A stretch of DNA of 63,737 nt. Source: Burkholderia sp. Ac-20365 (GTDB lineage Bacteria > Pseudomonadota > Gammaproteobacteria > Burkholderiales > Burkholderiaceae). The position numbers were made by a program, and so were the translations under genes. This document shows positions 34,207 to 43,116 of the stretch, piece after piece. Numbering within the stretch: the stretch's first letter is position 1; the number at the start of each line of letters is the position of its first letter. The stretch spans positions 1-63,737 of the forward strand of contig NZ_JAAGPI010000048.1 in NCBI RefSeq assembly GCF_017104715.1, given 5' to 3'. The notes beneath the pieces are model-generated. The model saw only the letters and a program-made list of their open reading frames with translations, searched no databases and was not told the DNA's origin.

Positions 34207-35478
34207 ATGGCGGACAAGAAAGGTTCTAACAGCGAAAAGCTGTTGTATTGCTCGTTTTGCGGCAAAAGCCAGCATGAAGTCAAAAAGCTGATTGCTGGCC
34301 CGTCGGTATTCATCTGCGATGAATGTATCGACCTGTGCAACGAAATCATTCGCGACGAAGCAGCGGGCGCGGGTCTGGAAACGGGCCTGTCCAAGTCCGA
34401 TTTGCCGAGTCCTCAGGAAATCCGCGATATTCTCGATCAATACGTGATCGGGCAAGAGCGCGCGAAGAAAATTCTCGCCGTCGCGGTCTACAACCACTAC
34501 AAGCGCCTGAAGCATCTCGACAAGAAGGACGACGTCGAGCTGTCGAAGAGCAACATCCTGCTGATCGGGCCGACCGGCTCGGGCAAGACGCTGCTCGCGC
34601 AGACCCTTGCGCGCCTTCTGAACGTGCCGTTCGTGATCGCCGACGCGACCACGCTGACGGAAGCCGGCTACGTCGGTGAAGACGTCGAGAACATCATTCA
34701 GAAGCTGCTGCAGAACTGCAATTACGAAGTCGACAAGGCGCAGCGTGGCATCGTCTATATCGACGAAATCGACAAGATCAGCCGTAAGTCGGACAACCCG
34801 TCGATTACGCGCGACGTGTCGGGCGAAGGCGTACAGCAGGCGCTGCTGAAGCTGGTCGAAGGCACGATGGCGTCGGTGCCGCCGCAAGGTGGCCGTAAGC
34901 ACCCGAACCAGGATTTCATCCAGGTCGACACGACCAATATTCTGTTTATCTGCGGCGGCGCGTTCGATGGCCTTGAAAAGGTGATCGTGGACCGCACGGA
35001 GAAAACGGGGATCGGTTTCGGCGCAAGCGTCAAGAGCAAGCAGGAGCGTGATGCGGGCGAAGTGCTGCGCGAAACCGAGCCGGAAGATCTCATCAAATTC
35101 GGCCTGATTCCAGAACTGATCGGCCGTCTGCCCGTCGTGGCGACGCTCGGCAAGCTGGACGAAGCCGCGCTGATGAAGATTCTGGTCGAGCCGAAGAACG
35201 CCCTCATCAAGCAATATCACAAGCTGTTCAACATGGAACGCGTCGAGCTGGAGATCCGTCCGGCTGCGCTGCAAGCTATCGCCCGTAAGGCGATCCGTCG
35301 CAAGACGGGCGCACGCGGCTTGCGCTCCATCCTGGAACAGGCATTGCTCGACGTAATGTACGAGCTGCCGGCCATGAAGGGCGTCAGCAAAGTCATTATT
35401 GACGACAATGTTATTGATGGTGACGGAAAGCCGCTACTGATCTACGAAGACGCACCGAAGGTCGCGGGTTCGAATTGA
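34207..35478 (+). CDS. clpX: ATP-dependent Clp protease ATPase subunit ClpX
   Basis: A 423-residue AAA+ unfoldase that delivers substrates to ClpP. The N-terminal zinc-binding domain shows Cys pairs in LLYCSFCGKSQ and FICDECIDLC. The Walker A is LIGPTGSGKTLLAQ and the Walker B VYIDEIDKI; sensor and pore loops (GYVGEDVEN) and the IGF-type loop region for ClpP docking (KTGIGFGAS) follow. GGAGG lies about 12 bases before the ATG at 34207, in preference to the frame beginning at 34174. It ends before a strong terminator. Confidence 0.97.
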   Translation: MADKKGSNSEKLLYCSFCGKSQHEVKKLIAGPSVFICDECIDLCNEIIRDEAAGAGLETGLSKSDLPSPQEIRDILDQYVIGQERAKKILAVAVYNHYKRLKHLDKKDDVELSKSNILLIGPTGSGKTLLAQTLARLLNVPFVIADATTLTEAGYVGEDVENIIQKLLQNCNYEVDKAQRGIVYIDEIDKISRKSDNPSITRDVSGEGVQQALLKLVEGTMASVPPQGGRKHPNQDFIQVDTTNILFICGGAFDGLEKVIVDRTEKTGIGFGASVKSKQERDAGEVLRETEPEDLIKFGLIPELIGRLPVVATLGKLDEAALMKILVEPKNALIKQYHKLFNMERVELEIRPAALQAIARKAIRRKTGARGLRSILEQALLDVMYELPAMKGVSKVIIDDNVIDGDGKPLLIYEDAPKVAGSN

Positions 35479-35499
35479 TCGGCTTCCCGGTTTTTTGAA

Positions 35500-35535
35500 A
35501 AAAAGCCGTTCATGGCAACGTGAACGGCTTTTTTC
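35500..35535 (+). terminator. Terminator after clpX
   Basis: A 13-bp stem AAAAAGCCGTTCA (35500-35512) with TGAACGGCTTTTT (35521-35533). It separates clpPX transcription from lon. Confidence 0.92.
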
Positions 35536-35663
35536 GTTTATCGTGTCGTCAGGATGGACCGTTTTTCTGGAGTCACTGAACTTTTTCCCACACGCGAAGG
35601 CTTGCAATCTTTTTTGTCGGCCTCAACTATCGAACAAACTGATTCCACTCATGGGGAAATGAA

Positions 35664-38081
35664 ATGTCAGGAACCCAACTCCTCCCGCCGGAACGCATCA
35701 CGCTGCCGCTGCTCCCGCTGCGCGACGTAGTCGTTTTCCCGCACATGGTGATCCCGCTCTTCGTGGGTCGCCCGAAATCGATCAAGGCGTTGGAAGCCGC
35801 AATGGAAGGTGGCAAGCACATCATGCTTGTCGCCCAGAAGACGGCGGCCAAAGACGAGCCGACCGAAAAGGATATGTACGAAGTTGGCTGTATCGCCAAC
35901 ATCCTGCAGATGCTCAAGCTGCCCGACGGCACCGTGAAGGTGCTGGTCGAAGGTCTGCAGCGCGCCAAGACGCTGTCGATCGAAGAGCAGGAAACGCAAT
36001 TCTCGTGCGAAGTCATGCCGCTCGAGCCCGACCACGCCGATAGCGCTGAAACGGAAGCGCTGCGCCGTGCGATCGTGTCGCAGTTCGACCAGTACGTGAA
36101 GCTGAACAAGAAGATCCCGCCGGAGATTCTCACGTCGCTGTCGGGCATCGATGAAGCTGGCCGTCTGGCCGATACCATCGCTGCGCATCTGCCGCTCAAG
36201 CTCGACCAGAAGCAGCAGATCCTCGAAATGTTCCCGGTCATCGAGCGCCTCGAGCATCTGCTCGCGCAACTCGAAGCCGAGATCGACATCCTGCAGGTCG
36301 AAAAGCGCATCCGCGGACGCGTCAAGCGTCAGATGGAGAAGAGCCAGCGCGAGTACTACCTGAACGAGCAGGTCAAGGCGATCCAGAAGGAACTGGGCGA
36401 AGGCGAAGAGGGTGCCGATCTCGAAGAACTCGAGAAACGCATCACGGCCGCGCGCATGCCGAAGGAAGCCAAGAAGAAGGCCGACGCCGAGCTGAAGAAG
36501 CTCAAGCTGATGTCGCCGATGTCGGCGGAAGCCACCGTCGTACGCAACTATATTGACACGCTGATTGGCCTGCCGTGGCGCAAGAAGAGCAAGGTCAACA
36601 ACGACCTCTCGAATGCCGAACGCGTGCTGGACGAAGACCACTTCGGTCTTGAGAAGGTCAAGGAACGCATTCTCGAGTATCTCGCGGTTCAACAGCGCGT
36701 GGACAAGGTGAAGGCGCCGATCCTGTGCCTGGTTGGGCCTCCGGGTGTTGGTAAGACGTCGCTGGGCCAGTCGATTGCGCGCGCAACGAATCGCAAGTTC
36801 GTGCGCATGGCACTGGGTGGTGTGCGTGACGAGGCTGAAATTCGCGGCCACCGTCGTACGTACATCGGTTCGATGCCGGGCAAGATCCTGCAGAGCCTGA
36901 CCAAGGTCGGCGTGCGCAATCCGCTCTTCCTGCTCGACGAAGTCGACAAGATGGGTATGGATTTCCGCGGCGATCCGTCGTCGGCGCTGCTCGAAGTGCT
37001 CGACCCCGAACAGAACCACACGTTTGCCGACCACTACGTCGAAGTCGACTTCGACCTGTCGGACGTGATGTTCGTGGCGACGTCGAACTCGCTGAACATT
37101 CCGCCGCCGTTGCTTGACCGGATGGAAGTGATCCGTCTGTCGGGTTACACGGAAGACGAGAAGGTCAGCATCGCGCAACGTTACCTGCTGCCGAAGCAGA
37201 AGAAGAACAACGGCCTGAAGGCTGGCGAGATCGAAGTCACGGAAGCAGCGATCCGCGACATCATTCGCTACTACACGCGTGAAGCGGGCGTGCGTTCGCT
37301 CGAGCGTGAAGTGTCGAAGATCTGCCGCAAGGTCGTGAAGATGCTTCTGCTGAAGAAGGCAGACAAGGCGGTGACGGTAGACGGCGATAACCTCGACACG
37401 TTCCTCGGCGTGCGCAAGTACGACTTCGGTCTGGCCGCGAAGGAAAACCAGACCGGTCAGGTCACGGGCCTCGCGTGGACGGAAGTCGGCGGCGATCTGC
37501 TGACGATCGAAGCGGCAGTGATGCCTGGCAAGGGCAACGTGATCCGCACGGGTTCGCTCGGCGACGTTATGAAGGAATCCGTCGAAGCCGCGCGTTCGGT
37601 GGTGCGTTCGCGTTCGCGCCGTCTCGGCGTCAAGGACGAAGCGTTCGAGAAGCAGGACATCCACATCCACGTGCCGGAAGGCGCGACGCCGAAGGACGGT
37701 CCGTCCGCCGGTATCGCGATGACGACGGCGCTGGTGTCGGTGCTCACGGGTATTCCCGTGCGCGCAGATGTCGCCATGACGGGTGAAATCACGCTGCGCG
37801 GCGAAGTGCTGCCGATCGGCGGGCTGAAAGAGAAACTGCTGGCAGCGCATCGCGGCGGTATCAAGCTCGTGCTGATTCCGGAAGAAAACGTCAAGGATCT
37901 GACGGAGATTCCGGACAACGTGAAGAACGCGATCGAGATCGTGCCGGTCCGCTGGATCGACAAGGTGCTGGAACTGGCGCTGGAACGCGCGCCGTCCGCG
38001 CTGCCGGAAGAAGAGCCGAAGGCAGCGGCGCCCGTCGGTGAGTCGAAAGACGCCAGCGCAAGCGATGTCGTGAAGCACTAA
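35664..38081 (+). CDS. lon: Lon protease
   Basis: An 805-residue ATP-dependent serine protease that degrades damaged and regulatory proteins. The N-terminal substrate domain (LPLLPLRDVVVFPHMVIPLFVGR) is followed by a coiled region. The AAA+ domain has Walker A GPPGVGKTS at about residues 356-364 and Walker B PLFLLDEVDKM. The protease domain has the catalytic Ser681 in KDGPSAGIAM and a downstream Lys in GGLKEKLLAAHRGG. The C-terminal 30 residues are an Ala/Glu/Pro tail. Its own leader after the clpX terminator suggests a separate promoter; I did not find a convincing heat-shock consensus. Confidence 0.97.
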   Translation: MSGTQLLPPERITLPLLPLRDVVVFPHMVIPLFVGRPKSIKALEAAMEGGKHIMLVAQKTAAKDEPTEKDMYEVGCIANILQMLKLPDGTVKVLVEGLQRAKTLSIEEQETQFSCEVMPLEPDHADSAETEALRRAIVSQFDQYVKLNKKIPPEILTSLSGIDEAGRLADTIAAHLPLKLDQKQQILEMFPVIERLEHLLAQLEAEIDILQVEKRIRGRVKRQMEKSQREYYLNEQVKAIQKELGEGEEGADLEELEKRITAARMPKEAKKKADAELKKLKLMSPMSAEATVVRNYIDTLIGLPWRKKSKVNNDLSNAERVLDEDHFGLEKVKERILEYLAVQQRVDKVKAPILCLVGPPGVGKTSLGQSIARATNRKFVRMALGGVRDEAEIRGHRRTYIGSMPGKILQSLTKVGVRNPLFLLDEVDKMGMDFRGDPSSALLEVLDPEQNHTFADHYVEVDFDLSDVMFVATSNSLNIPPPLLDRMEVIRLSGYTEDEKVSIAQRYLLPKQKKNNGLKAGEIEVTEAAIRDIIRYYTREAGVRSLEREVSKICRKVVKMLLLKKADKAVTVDGDNLDTFLGVRKYDFGLAAKENQTGQVTGLAWTEVGGDLLTIEAAVMPGKGNVIRTGSLGDVMKESVEAARSVVRSRSRRLGVKDEAFEKQDIHIHVPEGATPKDGPSAGIAMTTALVSVLTGIPVRADVAMTGEITLRGEVLPIGGLKEKLLAAHRGGIKLVLIPEENVKDLTEIPDNVKNAIEIVPVRWIDKVLELALERAPSALPEEEPKAAAPVGESKDASASDVVKH

Positions 38082-38130
38082 GCTAAACGCCATGTACTGA
38101 ACGCTTCATCTGCTTCAGTCATCGGCGATC

Positions 38131-38162
38131 AAAAACCCGCGGCCTGGCCCGCGGGTTTTTTT
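38131..38162 (+). terminator. Terminator after lon
   Basis: A 12-bp stem AAAAACCCGCGG (38131-38142) with CCGCGGGTTTTT (38149-38160), with T-run. The rest of the 370-base gap holds the hupB promoter and no gene. Confidence 0.92.
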
Positions 38163-38334
38163 ATTTCTGCAGCCAGGCAAACGTTTGGGCGGCGACATGT
38201 GCAATCGAGCCATTTGCCCGTTATCCAGGAGACCTTGCAGCGCGCGGTAAACTGGTTGCATCCGCATCCATCTCTTGCAAGATTCTGTGATCGAAAGCCC
38301 TTCGACGAGCCCTTCGAATCAGGCGCAATCCCGC

Positions 38335-38363
38335 TTGACACAAGGGTTTCGGCCCATTCTAAT
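38335..38363 (+). promoter_or_regulatory. Sigma70 promoter of hupB
   Basis: A perfect -35 TTGACA (38335-38340), a 17-base spacer and -10 TCTAAT (38358-38363), about 90 bases before the HU start codon. It is the best sigma70 match noticed in the window and fits a highly expressed nucleoid protein. Confidence 0.85.
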
Positions 38364-38451
38364 GAGTGGCCGGCAAATTCTGCCGCGCCGTAAATAACCG
38401 GGCGCACAAGCGCTTTCATGATTTGCCCAACTACATTCTCGGGGGCTTGGA

Positions 38452-38724
38452 ATGAATAAAACGGAATTGATCGATCACATCGCGCAACAAGCCGACATTT
38501 CGAAAGCGGCAGCAGGTCGCGCGCTGGATGCAGTGATCGGTGGCGTCAAAGGCACGTTGAAGAAGGGTGGTTCGGTGACGCTGGTTGGCTTCGGCACGTT
38601 CGCCGTTGGCAAGCGCACGGCTCGCACGGGTCGCAATCCGCGCACGGGCGCAGCAATCAAGATCAAGGCAGCGAAGGTTCCTAAATTTAGGCCTGGCAAA
38701 GCGCTAAAGGATGCGTTAAACTAA
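38452..38724 (+). CDS. hupB: DNA-binding protein HU
   Basis: A 90-residue histone-like protein that bends and compacts DNA as a dimer. The MNKTELIDHIAQQADISKAAA helices, the LVGFGTFAV turn and the DNA-contacting beta arm (RTARTGRNPRTGAAIKIKA) with KVPKFRPGKALKDALN are standard. Location directly after lon is the conserved Proteobacterial order, which supports the symbol hupB. Two tRNA genes follow. Confidence 0.97.
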   Translation: MNKTELIDHIAQQADISKAAAGRALDAVIGGVKGTLKKGGSVTLVGFGTFAVGKRTARTGRNPRTGAAIKIKAAKVPKFRPGKALKDALN

Positions 38725-38794
38725 TGGGCTCGCTGCTTGATGAATGTATCGAGGCGATTCGGTATCACCAGTCAGGCAGCAGCGGTCTCGGAGC

Positions 38795-38870
38795 GGGTGC
38801 TTAGCTCAGTTGGTAGAGCGGCGCCCTTACAAGGCGTAGGTCGGGAGTTCGAGCCTCTCAGCACCCACCA
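38795..38870 (+). tRNA. tRNA-Val (anticodon TAC)
   Basis: Acceptor GGGTGCT pairs with AGCACCC. The D-loop AGCTCAGTTGGTAGAGC, the anticodon loop CTTACAA with TAC at 38828-38830, the T-loop AGTTCGAGCC and the encoded CCA complete a normal 76-base tRNA. Confidence 0.97.
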
Positions 38871-38914
38871 GTTCCAGATCGAAGTGACGCGCTGCGCAGC
38901 ATAAGCAGCAATAA

Positions 38915-38991
38915 GGAGTGGTAGTTCAGTCGGTTAGAATACCGGCCTGTCACGCCGGGGGTCGCGGGTTCGAGTCCCGTCCACTCCGCCA
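38915..38991 (+). tRNA. tRNA-Asp (anticodon GTC)
   Basis: Acceptor GGAGTGG pairs with CCACTCC, discriminator G, CCA encoded. The anticodon GTC is at 38949-38951. It is 44 bases after tRNA-Val and probably transcribed with it; the shared terminator is at 39001. Confidence 0.97.
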
Positions 38992-39000
38992 GTATCCTAG

Positions 39001-39026
39001 AAAGGCGAACTCCGGTTCGCCTTTTT
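39001..39026 (+). terminator. Terminator of the tRNA-Val/tRNA-Asp unit
   Basis: Stem AAAGGCGAAC (39001-39010) with GTTCGCCTTT (39015-39024), followed by T residues, just after tRNA-Asp. Confidence 0.9.
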
Positions 39027-39089
39027 TATTGCCCGCTGATGTAACATCGGGCGTTCCGTTTTTGGCATCTGCCTATTGCCTCCTCAAGC

Positions 39090-41018
39090 ATGCTCGATTT
39101 CTTCCGCAATCACCAACGTCTGATGATGTTCATGCTCATCCTGGTCATCCTGCCGGGTTTGGGCTTTGTGGGTATCCAGGGCTTCCGTGGCTTCTTTGAC
39201 GAGAGCGCGAATGTCGCGAGCGTCAACGGTCACAAGATCACGCGAGCCGAGTACGACAATGCATGGCGTCAGCAGATGGACCGCGCGCGTCAGATGCTCG
39301 GCGCGCAGTTCGACGCGAAGATGTTCGATACGCCCGATCGCCGCAAGGAAATGCTCGACGGTCTGATCCAGCAGCGCGTGCTCGCGGATGAGACGCAACG
39401 TCTGCATCTGACGGCATCGGACGACGCGCTGCGTCGCGCGCTGATGGCTGATCCGATCATCGGCTCGCTGAAGAATCCCGATGGCTCGATCGACCTGAAC
39501 AAATACAAAGAACTCCTTGCGATGCAGGGCATCACGCCCGAGCAATACCAGGAGCAGGTGCGCTACAGCATGGCTATGCAACAGCTGCCGGCTGCCATCA
39601 CACGCACCGCGTTCACGCCGAAGACGCTTGCCCAGCATCTCACTGAACTGGCCGAGCAACAGCGCGAAGTGCAGGGTCTCGCGTTCCGTGCGAAAGAGTA
39701 TGAGTCGAAGGTTCAGCCTACGGATGCGCAAATCCAGGCGTACTACGACGCTCACCGCGACGACTTCGCGACGCCGGCAACCGCCACGATCCAGTATCTG
39801 GTGATGTCGCCCGCCACGCTCGCAGCATCGTCGAATCCGGGCGATGCCGATCTCAAGAAGTACTACGACGACAACATCGCTCACTTCCGCACGCAAGGCG
39901 AAGTTCGCGCGAGCCACATCCTGATCACGGTGCCGAAGGACGCGAGCGCCGCCGACAAGGACAAGGCGAAGCAGAAGGCGCAGGACATCCTCGCGCAGGT
40001 GAAGGCGCATCCGGACCAGTTTGCGCAACTCGCGCAGCAGGATTCGCAGGATCCGGGCTCGGCGTCGAAGGGTGGTGATCTGGGTTACTTCAGCCCGGGC
40101 ATGATCGCGGGTGGCAAGGCTTTCGACGACGCCGTCTTCAAGATGAAGAAGGACGAGATCAGCGATCTGATCCAGTCGGACTTCGGCTACCACATCGTGA
40201 AGGTGACGGACGTGAAGCCGTCGGTGACGAAGCCGTTCGATGAAGTGAAGGATTCGATCGCGAAGGACCTGAAGACGCAACTCGCGACCAAGGCATTCAG
40301 CGACGATTCCGAAGGCTTCACGTCGACGGTCTACGAACAGGCGAAGAGCCTGCAGCCGGCTGCCGACAAGTACAAGCTGCAGATTCAGACCGCGACGGTT
40401 ACGCCGCAGCCAAGCACTGCGCTGCCGCCGGATAGCCCGCTGAACAATCCGAAGTTCCTTGCTGCCGTGTTCGCGAACGATTCGGCGAAGGACCACAACA
40501 ACACGCAGGCAATCGACGTCGGCAACAACACGCTGATCGCCGCGCACGTGACGGATTACAAGCCGGCTGCCGTGCCTGCGCTGGCTGCCGTCAAGGACGC
40601 AGTGCGTCAGAAGGTCGTCGCGCAGCAGGCTGCCGATCTCGCGCGCAAGGAAGGCGAGGCTAGGCTAGCCGATCTGCAGAAGTCGAAATCGACGGACGGT
40701 TTTTCGTCGGCGCTTAAGGTGTCGCGCAACGATGCGCAGGGCGTGCCGCCTGCTGCATTGAGTGCAATTTACAAGGTCGATGCGCAAAAGTTGCCGGCTT
40801 ACGTCGGTGTCGATCTGGGTGCGGACGGTTACGCGATTTATCGCGTGAACTCTGTCGTGGCGCCAGCGTCGACGGATGCACAGCGTCTCGCATCCGCGCA
40901 GCAGCAGATTGCTTCCGTGAATGCGCAAGCCGAAGCTGAGTCGTACCTCGATGCTGTCCGCGCGCGCTCGAAGGTGAAGATGTACGGTTCGCTCGAAAAC
41001 TCGCAGTCCGGCGAGTAA
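39090..41018 (+). CDS. ppiD: Peptidyl-prolyl isomerase PpiD
   Basis: A 642-residue periplasmic folding factor anchored in the inner membrane. Residues about 11-30 (LMMFMLILVILPGLGFVGIQ) form the N-terminal anchor. A SurA-like chaperone domain follows (EMLDGLIQQRVLADETQRL), then one parvulin domain (about residues 270-375: RASHILITVPKD, KGGDLGYFSPGMIAGGKAF, SDFGYHIVKV) and a C-terminal chaperone region. Length matches E. coli PpiD (623). Position after hupB and tRNAs is the conserved lon-hupB-ppiD order. Confidence 0.95.
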   Translation: MLDFFRNHQRLMMFMLILVILPGLGFVGIQGFRGFFDESANVASVNGHKITRAEYDNAWRQQMDRARQMLGAQFDAKMFDTPDRRKEMLDGLIQQRVLADETQRLHLTASDDALRRALMADPIIGSLKNPDGSIDLNKYKELLAMQGITPEQYQEQVRYSMAMQQLPAAITRTAFTPKTLAQHLTELAEQQREVQGLAFRAKEYESKVQPTDAQIQAYYDAHRDDFATPATATIQYLVMSPATLAASSNPGDADLKKYYDDNIAHFRTQGEVRASHILITVPKDASAADKDKAKQKAQDILAQVKAHPDQFAQLAQQDSQDPGSASKGGDLGYFSPGMIAGGKAFDDAVFKMKKDEISDLIQSDFGYHIVKVTDVKPSVTKPFDEVKDSIAKDLKTQLATKAFSDDSEGFTSTVYEQAKSLQPAADKYKLQIQTATVTPQPSTALPPDSPLNNPKFLAAVFANDSAKDHNNTQAIDVGNNTLIAAHVTDYKPAAVPALAAVKDAVRQKVVAQQAADLARKEGEARLADLQKSKSTDGFSSALKVSRNDAQGVPPAALSAIYKVDAQKLPAYVGVDLGADGYAIYRVNSVVAPASTDAQRLASAQQQIASVNAQAEAESYLDAVRARSKVKMYGSLENSQSGE

Positions 41019-41067
41019 GCTCGCTACCATTGCCGAAGCCGCCTTCGTGCGGCTTCATGCTGAATAC

Positions 41068-41097
41068 AAAAAGCCCCGCATATGCGGGGCTTTTTTG
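41068..41097. terminator. Bidirectional terminator
   Basis: A 13-bp stem (AAAAAGCCCCGCA at 41068-41080 with its complement at 41083-41095) between converging ppiD and the lipoprotein gene. Confidence 0.92.
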
Positions 41098-41121
41098 CTT
41101 CCAGAGAAGGGGCCGGAAGCG

Positions 41122-41463
41122 TTACAGGCAGGCGCTGATATCGCCCGTTGCATCGCTGCCGGCGCCGCCGGCGGCACGGAAACCGACCCACGTGCCGGAG
41201 CCCTGATAGTTCGGTCGAACCACGGCAGCTGCGCCGTTCGGCGGTTGCTGACCGGGCACATACACGTCCATCGCCATGTCATTGGCCATTGTGTCTTGTG
41301 CCACGACCTGCTGCTGGGTCTTGTCAGCCCACTTCTTGGCGATGCACTGGCCGACGACCTTCGGCGGCTGCTGGCTGGTGCCAACGGACTGAACACCTGC
41401 GGGCGGTTGAGCCGCACAAGCGGAAATGGCGACAGCCATAGCGATAATCGGTAAGTATTTCAC
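41122..41463 (-). CDS. Small putative lipoprotein
   Basis: A 113-residue protein with a lipoprotein signal: MKYLPIIAMAVAISAC, with the lipobox cysteine at residue 16 followed by AAQPP. The +2 residue is Ala, so outer-membrane sorting by Lol would be expected. The start is a GTG with AAGGAGATAAC directly upstream. The mature part has three more cysteines and no recognised domain (GQCIAKKWADKTQQQVVAQDT, then PNYQGSGTWVGFRA). Neighbours give no functional hint. Confidence 0.8.
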   Translation of the reverse strand: MKYLPIIAMAVAISACAAQPPAGVQSVGTSQQPPKVVGQCIAKKWADKTQQQVVAQDTMANDMAMDVYVPGQQPPNGAAAVVRPNYQGSGTWVGFRAAGGAGSDATGDISACL

Positions 41464-41611
41464 GTTATCTCCTTCCAGAAATCGCTCACATAGAGCCGGT
41501 TGTCGAAATCAGGCGAATCTGTCTGATCGACCGTGCCTGGGCACGTTCCCCCTATTCGGAAACAAGTTGTTAGCGCGCTGTAACACGTCGCGCGCCGCGT
41601 TCATTGAAACT

Positions 41612-42352
41612 TCATTGAGACGAGGTGTGGAGCAGCGGCTTCAGCGCCGGCCACACGTTGTCGAGTAGCAGGGGCTGTGCCCGCTGCGTCGGGTGAATCT
41701 GATCGGACTGGAACATGTCCGGTTTGTCTTCGATCCCGGCAAGAAGGAATGGCACCAGCGGCACACTCAACTGCTTCGACAGCTGACCATAGAGGCCGTG
41801 GAACTTTTGCGTGTAGTCGGGGCCGTAATTGGGCGGCACGTACATACCGACGAGCAGCACCTTCGCGTGACCTTGCTGGGCCTGTTCGATGATCGTGCGG
41901 AGATTGTCTTCCGTCGTATTGAGCGGCACACCGCGCAGCGCGTCGTTGGCGCCGAGTTCGACGATCACGACGGCGGGCTTCAGGCGCTGCATCAGCGCGG
42001 GCAGTCGGGCGCGGCCGCCGCTCGTCGTATCGCCGCTGATGCTCGCATTGGCAACGTTATAATCGATTCGTTCACTCGACAGACGCTGACGCATCAGCGA
42101 AACCCAGCCGGTGTCGCGAGGCAGGCCGTATTCGGCGGAGAGACTGTCGCCGAGCACGACGATCGTGGGCTTCGATTGCTGTGCGTTGTTGCCCGCGGCG
42201 TTGGCCATCGCGGTGGCGGCAGTGCTCGTATTGGCAGCCTGAGCAGACGCAGAAAAAGTAGCGGCGATCACGATGGGGAAACACGCCGCGGTCAGCGCCT
42301 TGAGCGACGCAAACGACGTAACGGCGCGTACATTCAACCTACGCTTCACCAT
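41612..42352 (-). CDS. tesA: SGNH-fold arylesterase, TesA-like
   Basis: A 246-residue exported lipase/esterase of the TesA/arylesterase group. Signal peptide about 39 residues ending in SASAQA. Block I VVLGDSLSAEYGL (nucleophile Ser), the Gly of ISGDTTSGG, GANDALRG (block III Asn) and DQIHPT (catalytic Asp/His) are all present. It should hydrolyse short acyl esters or thioesters in the periplasm. It is divergent from a YbbA-like ATPase gene, as tesA-ybbA are in E. coli. The ATG at 42352 overlaps the ATG of that gene; GTG at 42349 is an alternative. Confidence 0.9.
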   Translation of the reverse strand: MVKRRLNVRAVTSFASLKALTAACFPIVIAATFSASAQAANTSTAATAMANAAGNNAQQSKPTIVVLGDSLSAEYGLPRDTGWVSLMRQRLSSERIDYNVANASISGDTTSGGRARLPALMQRLKPAVVIVELGANDALRGVPLNTTEDNLRTIIEQAQQGHAKVLLVGMYVPPNYGPDYTQKFHGLYGQLSKQLSVPLVPFLLAGIEDKPDMFQSDQIHPTQRAQPLLLDNVWPALKPLLHTSSQ

Positions 42353-43037
42353 GCAAAAGAAAACCGATCCAGTCATCGAAGTGCGGGGTTTGTGCAAAAG
42401 GGTTAAGGATGCGACGGGCGAGTTGACGATCCTCGACAACATCGACCTGTCGATTCAGGCCAGCAGCCGTGTGGCGATCGTCGGCGCGTCGGGCTCGGGC
42501 AAGTCTACGCTGCTTGGACTGCTCGCCGGTTTGGACAGCGCGACCTCGGGCTCGGTTCGCCTGCTTGGCCGCGAACTGACGGAGCTCGATGAAGACGGCC
42601 GCGCCGCGTTGCGTAACGGTTCGGTCGGTTTCGTGTTCCAGTCCTTCCAGTTGATGCCACATCTGACGGCGCTCGAGAACGTCACGCTTCCCCTCGAACT
42701 GCAAGGCGAGCTGCCGGCGCGCGACATCCATGCGCGCGCGCGCACGCTGCTGACGCAGGTCGGGCTCGGCGAGCGCATGCGTCACTATCCGAAGCTGCTG
42801 TCGGGCGGCGAACAGCAGCGCGTGGCGCTGGCTCGCGCGTTTGCCACGCATCCGTCGATTCTCTTCGCCGACGAGCCTACGGGCAGCCTCGACGCCGCGA
42901 CGGGCCATGCAGTGATTGATCTGATGTTCGAGATGAATCGCGCGAATGGCGCGACACTGGTGCTGGTAACGCACGACGTCGAGCTTGCGCGCCGCTGCGA
43001 CACAACGGTGACGATCGAAGCAGGGCGTCTGATCTGA
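42351..43037 (+). CDS. ybbA: ABC transporter ATP-binding protein, YbbA/LolD-like
   Basis: A 228-residue ATPase of the MacB/LolD/YbbA class: Walker A GASGSGKSTLLG, Q-loop FVFQSFQLMPHLTALEN, signature LLSGGEQQRVALARA, Walker B ILFADEPTGSLD and the switch histidine in LVTHD. YbbA normally works with the large FtsX-like permease YbbP. No permease gene follows here; a terminator and the converging pgi gene come next. The start MQKKTDP at 42351 is the natural family start but lacks a Shine-Dalgarno; a frame from 42273 is open and would overlap the esterase gene. Confidence 0.88.
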   Translation: MQKKTDPVIEVRGLCKRVKDATGELTILDNIDLSIQASSRVAIVGASGSGKSTLLGLLAGLDSATSGSVRLLGRELTELDEDGRAALRNGSVGFVFQSFQLMPHLTALENVTLPLELQGELPARDIHARARTLLTQVGLGERMRHYPKLLSGGEQQRVALARAFATHPSILFADEPTGSLDAATGHAVIDLMFEMNRANGATLVLVTHDVELARRCDTTVTIEAGRLI

Positions 43038-43057
43038 CCGCAAAACGCGGGCGAAAA

Positions 43058-43086
43058 AAACGGGCCTTCGTGTTGAAGGCCCGTTT
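43058..43086. terminator. Bidirectional terminator
   Basis: A 12-bp stem AAACGGGCCTTC (43058-43069) with GAAGGCCCGTTT (43075-43086), between the converging YbbA-like gene and pgi. Confidence 0.9.
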
Positions 43087-43116
43087 GCGTTCATGCGGCT
43101 GTATCCGACGGTGCGA

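Noticed and set aside
35540..35663. Possible sigma32 heat-shock promoter before lon
   Set aside because: CTTGCAA at about 35610 resembles a sigma32 -35, but no CCCCAT-type -10 is found at the right distance; not reported as a feature.
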